Assembly: GCF_029893235.1 (NCBI RefSeq)
Contig: NZ_JARXWE010000015.1
Location: 1 to 64,000 of the forward strand
DNA length: 64,000 bases
Source: Dysgonomonas sp. PH5-45
GTDB lineage: Bacteria; Bacteroidota; Bacteroidia; Bacteroidales; Dysgonomonadaceae
Reading direction: 5' to 3'
Below, piece by piece: positions 43,512-52,589 of the stretch. The notes under the pieces are model-generated. The model was not told the DNA's origin. It saw only the letters and a list, made by a program, of their open reading frames with translations, and ran no database searches. The translations under genes and the position numbers were made by a program. Position 1 is the stretch's first letter. The number at the start of each line of letters is the position of its first letter.

Positions 43512-45455
43512 TTAAAATTTCATTTTCAAAATCCTAATAGCGTTCAATATCGCCAATAACGATACCCCAACATCAGCAAATACCGCTTCCCATAAGGTTG
43601 CAACACCTCCTGCACCCAAAATCAACACAATGAGCTTTACACCAAAAGCCAGACTTATATTCTGTATAACAATTCGGCGTGTAGCTTTGCCTATTGTTAT
43701 AGCCGTTGCTATCCGGCTCGGTTGGTCTGTCTGAATAATAACGTCTGCCGTTTCTATGGCAACGTCGCTACCCAGTCCACCCATTGCAATGCCTACGTCG
43801 CTCATGGCAAGAACAGGCGCATCGTTTATCCCATCGCCTACAAAAGCAATGTTATTACCCGGATCGGACTTCAACTGCTCTACATACTCAACCTTTCCTT
43901 CGGGCAGCAGATCGCCATGCGCTTGCGTAACGTTCAACTCTGTGGCAAGCTGCGAAACGATGGCCTGTTTATCTCCTGACAGCATTACAATATTCTTAAT
44001 TCCTAACTCACGCAAAGCGTTCACGGCTGTAGCTGCATCCTCTTTCGGAGCATCGGCTACCAGAATATATCCGGAATAGATGCCATTGATAGCGCAAACA
44101 ACAATCGTTTCGGGTATAGTCGCTATTTCCGGCGGGAACTCTACATTGTTTTTTATCAATAATTTAGGATTACCCACAAGAACTATTTTACCATTGATAG
44201 AAGCCTGTAAGCCGTGCCCTGCGATTTCATTCACAATCTCCGGCTTAATTACTTCGATATTCTGCTCTTTTGCATATTCCACAATAGCTTTCGCTATGGG
44301 ATGCGTACTTTGCGTTTCAACCGAAGCCACTAAATTCACAAGGTCTGTTTCGAGCAGAAAATCTGCCGGAACAATCTTTTGTACCTTGAAAACTCCCTGT
44401 GTCAGTGTTCCGGTTTTATCCATCACCACCGTATTTACTTTGGTAATGGCTTCCAAATAGTTGCTTCCTTTAAATAGTATTCCTTTACGGCTTGCCGCCC
44501 CGATACCACCAAAGTAGCCCAACGGTATGCTGATAACCAAAGCACACGGGCAGGAAATAACGAGGAATACCAATCCACGATAAACCCAGTCGTACAACAC
44601 AAAATTGAATGCCGGATTAATAGCAGAGTATGCCAGTGGTAATAACACTATAAGCGCAGCCAGTGCCACCACTATCGGAGTATAGATGCGGGCAAATTTG
44701 CGTATGAACTGTTCTGCGGGTGCCTTTTTTTCTGTGGCGTTCTGAACAAGGTCAAGAATACGAGCCAAAGCACTCATACCAAATGGTTTCGTTACTTCAA
44801 TTCTTGAAACATTGTCGGTAAGTATCATACCTGCAAATACGTCCTCATTTTTCCGTATCGTTCTGGGAACACTCTCTCCAGTTAATGCCGAAGTATTAAA
44901 AGATGCCGATTCATTCAGTAAAATTCCGTCAAGAGGCACTCTTTCGCCTACCTTGACTTCCACAATATCACCTACATTTACATTCTCCGGCGACATTATT
45001 TCAGTTTTATCCATCTTAATAACTGTCGCTGTTTCTGGTCGGACATCAAGTAATGCACTAATGCTCCTTTTTGCACGGTTTACCGCTGCATCCTGAAAGA
45101 GTTCGCCTACGGCATAGAACAGCATTACTGCAACGCCTTCGGGGTATTCTCCGATAAAGAACGCCCCGATGGTAGCTATACTCATCAATGTAAACTCGCT
45201 GAATACGTCTTTCTGGCGAATGGCTTCCCATGCTTCTTTTATCACCGGTAAGCCTACCGGAATATAAGCGATGATATACCATGCGAGTTGTACCCACTTA
45301 TCGGCAAAGAACGAAAGCCCGACAGCGGAAAAGATGATGCCTGCAATCAGCATCACAAAGGAGATAGCCGCCCGGATGTAACCTCTTTTCTGTGAGGTAT
45401 CCATTTCCTGTTTGGTCTTGTCTATAACACAAGCCCCATCATTGCAATTTCCCAT
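43512..45455 (-). CDS. Zn/Cd/Pb-type P-type ATPase (ZntA/CadA-like)
   Basis: A 647-residue inner-membrane P1B ATPase. It has a short N-terminus with CNDGAC in place of a full metal-binding domain, the metal-site motif SCPCALVIS (about 297-305), the phosphorylation site DKTGTLT (about 344), the hinge GDGINDAP, and the conserved acidic residue of the last segment in FADVGVSLLAILNA, which marks Zn/Cd/Pb specificity. It would pump divalent metal from cytoplasm to periplasm, where the RND pump encoded upstream expels it. It is 12 bases from the 45468 gene. Confidence 0.93.
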   Translation of the reverse strand: MGNCNDGACVIDKTKQEMDTSQKRGYIRAAISFVMLIAGIIFSAVGLSFFADKWVQLAWYIIAYIPVGLPVIKEAWEAIRQKDVFSEFTLMSIATIGAFFIGEYPEGVAVMLFYAVGELFQDAAVNRAKRSISALLDVRPETATVIKMDKTEIMSPENVNVGDIVEVKVGERVPLDGILLNESASFNTSALTGESVPRTIRKNEDVFAGMILTDNVSRIEVTKPFGMSALARILDLVQNATEKKAPAEQFIRKFARIYTPIVVALAALIVLLPLAYSAINPAFNFVLYDWVYRGLVFLVISCPCALVISIPLGYFGGIGAASRKGILFKGSNYLEAITKVNTVVMDKTGTLTQGVFKVQKIVPADFLLETDLVNLVASVETQSTHPIAKAIVEYAKEQNIEVIKPEIVNEIAGHGLQASINGKIVLVGNPKLLIKNNVEFPPEIATIPETIVVCAINGIYSGYILVADAPKEDAATAVNALRELGIKNIVMLSGDKQAIVSQLATELNVTQAHGDLLPEGKVEYVEQLKSDPGNNIAFVGDGINDAPVLAMSDVGIAMGGLGSDVAIETADVIIQTDQPSRIATAITIGKATRRIVIQNISLAFGVKLIVLILGAGGVATLWEAVFADVGVSLLAILNAIRILKMKF

Positions 45456-45467
45456 AATTATTTTAAT

Positions 45468-45740
45468 TTATCGTTTATACTTCTTTTTATACAATTCCTC
45501 ATTCAAAAACACAAATGGTAATAGTGTAAACAAAGTCCCAAAGAATAAGACTTCCTTTAACGGCCATCTATGAAAGAAACAATGATGATGGGGACATCTG
45601 GTTACATAATACCATAACAAAAAACCTAATGTAATCCCAATGGTTATACTTAACGCTACAATCCATTTTTTTGCTCTTGAACTAATCATTTTTTTCTTTG
45701 CAATGACCTTACTCTTTTTTTTCTTTTGCTGTCTTTTCAT
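45468..45740 (-). CDS. Small membrane protein with a CPHHHC motif
   Basis: A 90-residue protein with a very basic N-terminus (KKKKSKVIAKKKM) and two membrane segments (about 28-47 and 63-80). Between them is a short extracytoplasmic loop with CPHHHCFFHRW. The Cys/His loop suggests metal binding. It lies between tolC-type and P-type ATPase genes (12 bases on each side), so it may pass metal between the two pumps. It resembles small DUF6132-like proteins in layout, but the assignment is unsure. Confidence 0.7.
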   Translation of the reverse strand: MKRQQKKKKSKVIAKKKMISSRAKKWIVALSITIGITLGFLLWYYVTRCPHHHCFFHRWPLKEVLFFGTLFTLLPFVFLNEELYKKKYKR

Positions 45741-45751
45741 GACATCATTTT

Positions 45752-46930
45752 TTAGAGTTCTACGGCTGCAAGTTCGGCAAATGCCAGTTGATAATCCCTT
45801 TCGGCTGCAAGCGTCTGGTTTACGTTGTCGTAGTACAATCCCATTTCAACCATGTAATCAAGCAAGGATATTTCACCCGCATCAAGTGCTTTTTTCAACA
45901 GGATGGTATTATTTACGTTTGCCAGCGATTTACGATATTTGTCGGCAGTAGTTTTCAGTCCCATTGCTTTGGAATACTGTATTTGCAGTTGGCTGAAAAA
46001 CTGTTGCTTGGTATCGGCTTCGCGGCTTTGGGCAGCAGCAACAGATGCCTTTGCCTGTTTCACCTGATTTTTATTCGACCATAGCGGTATGGATATACCA
46101 AGCGACACACCCTGATACCGTTGTCCGACTACTTTTTCACTCATGTATCCGGCGGTAAACTTAGGCAGGTTCATCGCTTTGCTTAGTGATACCTGTTTCT
46201 GGCTTACTTCGATTTCGTTACGCACGTATGCCAACACCGGGTTTTTATCTTCGGCTTGTACATACCAGTCGTTAAAGTTCAACGGAAGCTCACGGCTGCC
46301 GTAGTCTGCATCATTAAAGACTACGTCGATACCGCCGTTCAGCCTTTTCAACTGGGCAAGGAGTGCATCACGTTCTACTTCCATGCGCGATATTTCTCCT
46401 TGTATGGTAGAAAGGTTCAGGTTTACTTTGTTGTACTCCAAGATACTTACGTCGCCCCTGTCCATACGGTCTTTATAACCTTTGGCAATGGTTTCTGCAT
46501 GTTCCAGACGCAAATAAAGTTCTTTAAGCAGGGAATTGTAATATATCAGTTCAATGCAGTATTGTTTTGCTTCGAGCAATATATTCATACGGTCGGCTTT
46601 GTACTGCCATTCCACAAGGTTGTTTCTACCGTTTGCTAACCGACTTTTCATTCCCGTAATGGTGGGAATGTCGAATGTCTGCGATACGCTAAAATCGGTA
46701 CGATTACCTATATTTGAAGGGTTACCCCAGAGATAATTGAAGCCCACTTCCGGATCATCAAGGAAGATGCCCGTTTTGTTTTGCAGCTTATCCGCTTCAA
46801 CTTGTTCGCGGAGGGCTTTCAGGGTTGTATTGTTCTCTTCTATCGAAGACAATACAGGGTTGATATTATTCTGCGCATTGAGCGTTATGCCTGCGAAGAG
46901 TACCAACATGGTTATTATGATTGTTCTCAT
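45752..46930 (-). CDS. TolC-family outer-membrane efflux protein
   Basis: A 392-residue protein with a signal peptide (to about residue 19, TLNAQ) and two helical OEP repeats with long alpha segments (about 30-190 and 220-390) and the short connecting strands of the barrel. It is the outer-membrane duct of the tripartite metal pump formed with the overlapping RND gene (4-base overlap) and the adaptor. It is shorter than E. coli TolC/CusC, as is common in this phylum. Confidence 0.92.
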   Translation of the reverse strand: MRTIIITMLVLFAGITLNAQNNINPVLSSIEENNTTLKALREQVEADKLQNKTGIFLDDPEVGFNYLWGNPSNIGNRTDFSVSQTFDIPTITGMKSRLANGRNNLVEWQYKADRMNILLEAKQYCIELIYYNSLLKELYLRLEHAETIAKGYKDRMDRGDVSILEYNKVNLNLSTIQGEISRMEVERDALLAQLKRLNGGIDVVFNDADYGSRELPLNFNDWYVQAEDKNPVLAYVRNEIEVSQKQVSLSKAMNLPKFTAGYMSEKVVGQRYQGVSLGISIPLWSNKNQVKQAKASVAAAQSREADTKQQFFSQLQIQYSKAMGLKTTADKYRKSLANVNNTILLKKALDAGEISLLDYMVEMGLYYDNVNQTLAAERDYQLAFAELAAVEL

Positions 46931-49900
46931 TCTAATTCTAATTTAGTGTTGTTTACTTCAGGTTCCTCGTTGTCCAGAATTTCGGTTTCAACTACTTTCC
47001 TGTTTGTAATTAAGTACATGATAGGAATAATAAAGCCGTTGAGCAAAGTCGATGTGAGCAATCCGCCCAGGATAACCTTTGCCATCGGACTTTGTATTTC
47101 GTTACCCGGCAAATCACCACCCAATGCAAGCGGTATCAGTGCAAGACCGGAGGTTAATGCGGTCATCAAGATGGGGTTTAGACGGTCTAACGAGCCGGTC
47201 ATTACCGCATCAAGTTTGCTATACCCCTCTGCCACAAGGTCGTTGTATCGTGAGATAAGCAACATACCGTTACGTGTAGCGATACCGAACAGGGAGATAA
47301 ACCCGATAATAGCCGGTATGCTCAGAACGCCGTTAGTAAAGAAAATGGCAAACACTCCGCCGATAAGGGCAAGCGGCAGGTTAAGCAGGATAACAACGGA
47401 CTGGTTTATGCTCTTAAACTGCGCAAACAGAAGCATGAAAATAGCAAGAATGGAGAAGATTGAGGTAATAAGCAGGGTGCGTGATGCTGCCTGTTCGCTC
47501 TCAAACTGTCCGCCGTACTCAATATGATAACCTTCGGGCAGTTCTATCTTTTCGTTTACGATGTCCTGAATGTCATTTACTACTCCGCGCAGGTCACGTC
47601 CGGCAACGTTAGCCGATATTACAATCTTACGGGCAACGTTTTCCCTATTGATGGTGTTGGGGCCTGTGGACGATGTTATTTCGGCTATATTACTCAATGG
47701 AATTTTACGTCCGTTGGCATCAACAATAAGGTTCTTTATCCTTTCGGCTGTTTCACGGCTATCGTCGTTTACTTTTAGGGTAAGGTCGAACGAGCGGTTT
47801 TCTTCGTACACCTGTGAAACGACTTCACCTGCGAGCATGACGTTTACAATCTTCGCAAAGTCGGGTAAGGTTATGCCGTATTTCGCCATTACTTCCCTTT
47901 TGGGTTCTATCTTCAACTGCGGACGTTCCACTTGTTGTTCTACGTTCAGATCGGCAATACCTTCAATGTCCTGAATGTTTGCTTTTATTTGGTTACCGAT
48001 GGAGAACATTTTATTGAGGTCTGTTCCGAACAACTTGATAGCGATGTTGGCACGTGTACCGGATAACATAGCGTCGATACGGTGCGAAATGGGTGCGCCT
48101 ATTTCTATATTCACTCCCGGCAACACTTTTATCTTTTCGCGTATTTCGGCAAGCACTTCATCTTTGGAACGTTTATCGAGGATGAACGGTGCTTCGATTT
48201 CCGATACGTTTACACCGAGTGCGTGTTCATCGAGTTCGGCACGTCCTGTTTTCCGTCCTACGGTTTGAACTTCGGGTATGGAAAGCAAGATATCTTCTGC
48301 TATACGCCCCATCTTGTCGGATTCTTCAAGCGATATACCGGGCATACTACTGATGCTTACGGTAAATGAACCCTCATTGAATGGCGGCAGGAAGCTACGA
48401 CCTAATGAGAAGAAAATGATAACGGCAATCACTAAAACAACACCTGTTCCGCCAAGTACCCATTTCTTGTATTTGAGTGTCCATTTAAGGGCTACCTCGT
48501 AAACGATTTTCAGTTTCCTTACTATATACGGTTCACGTTCCGGTTTATCATCTTTTCGTGGTTTACCCAACAGGTAGCTACACAATACTGGAGTAAGGGT
48601 TAAGGCTACTACGGTAGAAGCTATCAATGCCATAATAAAGGCTACTCCTAACGGTGCAAGCATACGACCTTCCATTCCAGAAAGGAAGAACAAGGGAACG
48701 AAGCTGGCGATGATGATAAATGTGGAGTATAGAATTGGCATACGCACTTCTTTGGAAGCATCGAACACGACGTTGAGTACGGTTTTTTGCAGTTCCTTTG
48801 GTTTCTGCCTGTTCTCCCGCAATCGCTTGAACACATTTTCTACATCGACAATGGCATCATCCACAAGCGAGCCAATAGCAATAGCCATACCTCCGAGGCT
48901 CATGGTATTAATAGTAAGCCCCATGAATTTTAAGGAGAGTATTGCAAAGACTAATGACAACGGTATCGTTACAAGTGATATAATGGTTGTACGTGCGTTC
49001 ATCAGGAAGATAACGAAAACGATAACCACGAAGATACCCCCTTCGTACAATGATTTCTGTACGTTATTGATGGAGTTGTCTATAAAACGTGCCTGACGAA
49101 AGATGTCGGTTGTTATCTTCACATCTGCCGGAAGCTGTTTCTGTAAATCGGCAAGCGAAGCGTCAAGTTTGTCTGTCAATTCGAGCGTACTTGTAGCCGG
49201 TTGCTTGGTAACAGTTATCAATACGGCAGCTTTGCCGTCGTTGGATGCCATACCCAGTTTAGGTGCTTTATCTCCTATTTTTACTTCAGCAATGTTTTCT
49301 ATCAGGATAGGAACATTGTTTACTGTTTTGATAACAGCTTTTCCCAATGATGGTATTTTATTTGTTGAAAGCACGCCACGGATGATAAATTCGTTTCCGT
49401 ATTCATACAATACACCACCTGCGGCGTTCTGGTTCATTTCGGTAACGACGTCGATTACTTCATTGAGTCCGATGTTGTAATGTTTCATCTTTCCGGGATC
49501 GAGCAATATCTGGTATTCCTTGATTTCACCACCGAGAACGGTTACCTGTGCCACTCCACCTGTTGATAATAAACGGGGGCGGATAGTCCAGTCAGATAAT
49601 GTCCGCAAATCCTGTAATGAGGTTGAATCGGCGGTTACTCCGATAATCATAAGCTCACCCAGTATGGACGATTGCGGCCCCAACGTCGGATTACCAACGT
49701 TAGACGGCAACTGGTCATTGACAACGGCTAACTTTTCGGATACAATCTGACGGGCACGGTAGATGTCCGTTCCCCAGTTAAATTCTACCCATACGATAGA
49801 AAAGCCTGTGGTAGAGGATGAACGCACACGGCGTACATCAGTAGCACCGTTCAGGGCGGTTTCGACAGGGAAAGTAACGAGCCGTTCGACTTCTTCGGGA

Positions 49901-50070
49901 GCCATACCTCGTGCCTCTGTCATCACCACAACGGTGGGTGCATTGAGGTCGGGAAATACATCGACTTCCATATTGACGGCTGTATAGGTTCCTGCCAGCA
50001 TAAGCAGCAGGGATGCCACTAAAACAACGACACGGTTGTTCAGCGAGAATTTTATTATCTTGTTCAACAT
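46927..50070 (-). CDS. CusA/CzcA-type heavy-metal RND pump
   Basis: A 1047-residue inner-membrane RND transporter. Twelve membrane segments are arranged in two halves (first at about 12-30, clusters at 335-500 and 870-1020). HME-family motifs include GGMAIAIGSLVDDAIVDVEN and the porter-domain segments NLPSNVGNPTLGPQS-like and FPVETALNGA. It uses the proton gradient to expel divalent (Zn, Co, Cd, Ni) or monovalent (Cu, Ag) cations. The exact metal cannot be read, but the downstream Zn/Cd ATPase favours divalent ions. Its gene is 20 bases after the adaptor gene and overlaps tolC. Confidence 0.95.
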   Translation of the reverse strand: MLNKIIKFSLNNRVVVLVASLLLMLAGTYTAVNMEVDVFPDLNAPTVVVMTEARGMAPEEVERLVTFPVETALNGATDVRRVRSSSTTGFSIVWVEFNWGTDIYRARQIVSEKLAVVNDQLPSNVGNPTLGPQSSILGELMIIGVTADSTSLQDLRTLSDWTIRPRLLSTGGVAQVTVLGGEIKEYQILLDPGKMKHYNIGLNEVIDVVTEMNQNAAGGVLYEYGNEFIIRGVLSTNKIPSLGKAVIKTVNNVPILIENIAEVKIGDKAPKLGMASNDGKAAVLITVTKQPATSTLELTDKLDASLADLQKQLPADVKITTDIFRQARFIDNSINNVQKSLYEGGIFVVIVFVIFLMNARTTIISLVTIPLSLVFAILSLKFMGLTINTMSLGGMAIAIGSLVDDAIVDVENVFKRLRENRQKPKELQKTVLNVVFDASKEVRMPILYSTFIIIASFVPLFFLSGMEGRMLAPLGVAFIMALIASTVVALTLTPVLCSYLLGKPRKDDKPEREPYIVRKLKIVYEVALKWTLKYKKWVLGGTGVVLVIAVIIFFSLGRSFLPPFNEGSFTVSISSMPGISLEESDKMGRIAEDILLSIPEVQTVGRKTGRAELDEHALGVNVSEIEAPFILDKRSKDEVLAEIREKIKVLPGVNIEIGAPISHRIDAMLSGTRANIAIKLFGTDLNKMFSIGNQIKANIQDIEGIADLNVEQQVERPQLKIEPKREVMAKYGITLPDFAKIVNVMLAGEVVSQVYEENRSFDLTLKVNDDSRETAERIKNLIVDANGRKIPLSNIAEITSSTGPNTINRENVARKIVISANVAGRDLRGVVNDIQDIVNEKIELPEGYHIEYGGQFESEQAASRTLLITSIFSILAIFMLLFAQFKSINQSVVILLNLPLALIGGVFAIFFTNGVLSIPAIIGFISLFGIATRNGMLLISRYNDLVAEGYSKLDAVMTGSLDRLNPILMTALTSGLALIPLALGGDLPGNEIQSPMAKVILGGLLTSTLLNGFIIPIMYLITNRKVVETEILDNEEPEVNNTKLELE

Positions 50071-50090
50071 ACTGATTCGTGTTTTAATGG

Positions 50091-51416
50091 TTAGTGACTA
50101 TGTCCTTCGGGCATTACTGAAGAAGTTGCTGCCAGTTTCACCTGATATACTCCTTTGGTAACTACTTTGGCTCCGCGTTGAAGACCTGAAAGGATCTGCA
50201 CTCTTTCGCCGTTATTCTGTCCGAGGGTTACTTCCTGTTTCTTATATTCTTCGTCGCCTATTTGCAGATACACGAAGTTAAGTCCCTGTTCTTCGGTAAT
50301 AGCAGAAACGGGAACGGATATTACATTATCCTGTAAGGTCGAAAGCAGATATACTTCGGTATATGCTCCGGGAATAATATCGCCCACGTTATCAAACTCG
50401 AATGTAACAGGAATATAGAAAGATTGGTCAGTGGATGCTTTACCGAAAGATAAAAGCCGGCCGTTAAGTTCCGAAAGTTTATATACCTGATTGTCATAGG
50501 CAGGCTTAAAGTTAGCACTACTGATGCTTTTAAGTATCTTGAAATTGTTCTCTGATACTTCGGCTCGTAGCTGCAAACGCCTATTCTGCGATACAGTTGC
50601 AATGGGCTGACCTACTGAAACGTATTCCCCCTGTGCAACAAGCCTGTTCTTAATATATCCGGCAATGGGAGCTGTAACGCTTACCCCGGTGGCTGTCATA
50701 TTGCCTGCCTGTGCCTGATATACTGTTTTCGCTGTTTCATAACGCAAACGAGCCTGTTCAAAGTCCTTAGCGGAAATAATCTGGTCTTTTACCAATGATT
50801 CGGCACGTTGGAACTCTTTCTGTGCAGTTTCGTATTCAATCCGCGCTTTTACGGACGGATCGCCTTCCAACAGTTTCTTTGCTGAAATAGTTACAATGGA
50901 TTGTCCGGCTTGTACGGCTGTACCGTCTGTTATGGACGGATTGGTGAAAGATACAATACCGTTGGAAGTAGCTGCAATAACAGCTTCATCACCCTGCGAG
51001 GCTTGTATCTGTCCACTGGTTTTAATGGAATTGTAGAAACTACCAAGAGCAACGGTTTCTGTCTTCAATCCAACAAGTTGCGCTTGCTGTTTGGTGAAAA
51101 GTATTTCATCCGAATGGCTGTCTTCCATTGCTTCTGCTCCGTGGTCATGTCCGTCGCCCTCGGAGTGCTTATGATCTTTCTCGTTAGCGTGGTCATGCCC
51201 ATCGCCGTCAGTATGTTTATGTTCTTTATCGTTTGAATGGTCATGTCCATCACCTTCGGAGTGTTCATGCTCTTTCTCATTAGAATGGTCATGTCCATCA
51301 CCATCAACATGCTCATGTTTATCACTTGATTTTTGATTGTTTTTTCCCTGACCGGAATTGCATCCGGTTAATAATATTGCGATAACAACGAATAATCCTA
51401 TTATGTACGTTTTCAT
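50091..51416 (-). CDS. RND periplasmic adaptor with His-rich repeats (CusB/CzcB-like)
   Basis: A 441-residue membrane-fusion lipoprotein (lipobox LLTGC, Cys19). Residues about 32-105 are an imperfect tandem of 15-residue units rich in His, Asp and Gly (GDGHDHSNEKEHEH), four to five copies encoded by 45-base repeats. Then come the barrel-sandwich, the hairpin (about 215-260) and beta-barrel domains (LSELNGRLLSFGKAS). The His repeats would trap metal and feed it to the RND pump. It is the first gene of the operon 51416-42625. Confidence 0.93.
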   Translation of the reverse strand: MKTYIIGLFVVIAILLTGCNSGQGKNNQKSSDKHEHVDGDGHDHSNEKEHEHSEGDGHDHSNDKEHKHTDGDGHDHANEKDHKHSEGDGHDHGAEAMEDSHSDEILFTKQQAQLVGLKTETVALGSFYNSIKTSGQIQASQGDEAVIAATSNGIVSFTNPSITDGTAVQAGQSIVTISAKKLLEGDPSVKARIEYETAQKEFQRAESLVKDQIISAKDFEQARLRYETAKTVYQAQAGNMTATGVSVTAPIAGYIKNRLVAQGEYVSVGQPIATVSQNRRLQLRAEVSENNFKILKSISSANFKPAYDNQVYKLSELNGRLLSFGKASTDQSFYIPVTFEFDNVGDIIPGAYTEVYLLSTLQDNVISVPVSAITEEQGLNFVYLQIGDEEYKKQEVTLGQNNGERVQILSGLQRGAKVVTKGVYQVKLAATSSVMPEGHSH

Positions 51417-51556
51417 TTTATTTTTTAATTATTGGGGGAAGTAAAGCATATCCTGATATTTGCTTTGCTTCTCGTGAGAAATATTGATTTTTATGGGTTG
51501 ATATGTATATACCAATACCCTATGCCTTGAACATATCCAAATGCACAAAGCAGCAT

Positions 51557-51575
51557 GACTTACAGCCTGTAAGTC
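51557..51575. promoter_or_regulatory. Perfect dyad upstream of the adaptor gene
   Basis: GACTTACAG-C-CTGTAAGTC (51557-51575) lies between the adaptor start (51416) and the end of the DUF6769-like gene (51582). It may be an operator or a terminator stem without a T-run. About 140 bases separate it from the adaptor ATG. Confidence 0.5.
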
Positions 51576-51581
51576 AAAACA

Positions 51582-52019
51582 TCAGGAAATTATGGAAGGA
51601 GGGGCGCGTAAACCGTGAAATTGGTTTGCTTCTGCGGATTTATAGAATGAAATAAATTCTCCGTACTCAAAGTCGGAGGTTGATTCTCCCGAATCGTAGA
51701 TTAAGAAATCCGCAGCTAAAAAGAATATCGGGAATAAATGTGTAAGATCATGGTTTTGACAAGAAGAAACCTTGCACTTAGTTTCATTTGTCGTTTTGGG
51801 TGAAGTATATTTAGATTCAGCAATACAAGATTGTTCATGGTCACTGTCATTAGGTAACTCACGATGGTCTGTATGTTCATCGTTTACCTGATTATCCTGT
51901 TCGCATATCTCCATAACAATACACACCAATCCCTCATGATGATGATGTGGTACTATTGCAAGTATCAGTAATACTAAACTTGACAATGCAACAAACGATA
52001 TGGAAATAATTCGTTTCAC
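51582..52019 (-). CDS. DUF6769-like protein with an HHHH motif, copy 1
   Basis: A 145-residue protein. It has an N-terminal membrane segment (about 6-22), an extracytoplasmic VPHHHHEG motif, an acidic His-containing loop (VNDEHTDHRELPNDSDHEQ), a second hydrophobic segment (LTHLFPIFFLAADFLIYD) and the C-terminus ANQFHGLRAPP. It is a clear paralogue of the protein at 58233. The start is uncertain: alignment with the paralogue supports GTG at 52019 (VKRIISISF), and a TATCTTTG -7 box lies just upstream (about 52048). It probably binds metal; function unknown. Confidence 0.7.
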   Translation of the reverse strand: MKRIISISFVALSSLVLLILAIVPHHHHEGLVCIVMEICEQDNQVNDEHTDHRELPNDSDHEQSCIAESKYTSPKTTNETKCKVSSCQNHDLTHLFPIFFLAADFLIYDSGESTSDFEYGEFISFYKSAEANQFHGLRAPPSIIS

Positions 52020-52060
52020 TAAATCTTTTTTTACCTGTGCAAAGATAAAATAAAAAGTCA

Positions 52061-52075
52061 TGCAACTAAGTTGCA
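52061..52075. promoter_or_regulatory. 7-1-7 dyad, candidate Fur-family operator
   Basis: TGCAACT-A-AGTTGCA is a perfect inverted repeat with the 7-1-7 geometry typical of Fur/Zur/PerR boxes. It overlaps the stop codon of the Fur-family gene and lies about 10-20 bases upstream of the -7 box of the DUF6769-like gene. Confidence 0.5.
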
Positions 52076-52497
52076 ATCTTATCACATTTTCCGCAATAGC
52101 CTTTAATTACGAAATTAACGCTCTCCAATTCCATATTTCCCGGTAGTTCTATTTGAGGAACAGGCACGTTTTCCAAACAAAATGCCTTTTTACAGTAGTT
52201 ACAGTAAAAGTGTAAATGATAATCACCTTCACTACAACCGCAATCCTCCTGACAAACCGAATATTTAACCGAACCTGATCCGTCGTCAAATTTATGAATC
52301 AGCCCATTATCATTAAAGAGGTGAATTATACGAGAAATAGTCGATTTATCAATGCTCAATAATTTTTTCTCTAAGTCCCCTAAACTGAATGCTTCGGTGA
52401 ACTTTAGCATTGTATCCCATACTAAAATCCGTGTAGATGTGGGCTTTATGCCTTTTCCTTCTAATAATTTTATGATAAAATCGTCCACGTATTTCAA
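52066..52497 (-). CDS. Fur-family transcriptional repressor
   Basis: A 143-residue winged-helix regulator. The N-terminal DNA-binding domain (LLEGKGIKPTSTRILVWD, then LSIDKSTISRIIHLFNDNG) is followed by a dimerization/metal domain with CGCSEGDYHLHFYCNYCKK (HxH plus CxxC) and C-terminal GYCGKCDK (second CxxC). The two CxxC pairs form the structural zinc site usual in Fur/Zur. Start is TTG (52497) or GTG (52488); no ATG is available. It lies head to tail with the DUF6769-like gene and may act on it and on the metal operons. Zn or another divalent metal is likely the signal. Confidence 0.85.
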   Translation of the reverse strand: MKYVDDFIIKLLEGKGIKPTSTRILVWDTMLKFTEAFSLGDLEKKLLSIDKSTISRIIHLFNDNGLIHKFDDGSGSVKYSVCQEDCGCSEGDYHLHFYCNYCKKAFCLENVPVPQIELPGNMELESVNFVIKGYCGKCDKIAT

Positions 52498-52525
52498 AGA
52501 TTATTTATGTTATTTATTCTATAAC

Positions 52526-52577
52526 AAAAAGGATGTGTCAAATGATGCTGATTTTAAAATCACTGCACATCCTTTTT
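52526..52577 (-). terminator. Terminator after the His-rich lipoprotein gene
   Basis: AAAAAGGATGTG (52526-52537) pairs with CACATCCTTTTT (52566-52577), with an inner palindrome GATTTTAAAATC. It lies just downstream of the 52590 gene on the minus strand. Confidence 0.9.
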
Positions 52578-52589
52578 GCATATAATATC

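Noticed and set aside
46781-47527. 248-codon ORF on the plus strand
   Set aside because: It lies across the ends of the TolC and RND pump genes on the other strand, and its sequence has no recognisable domain. It is the complement of well-supported genes.
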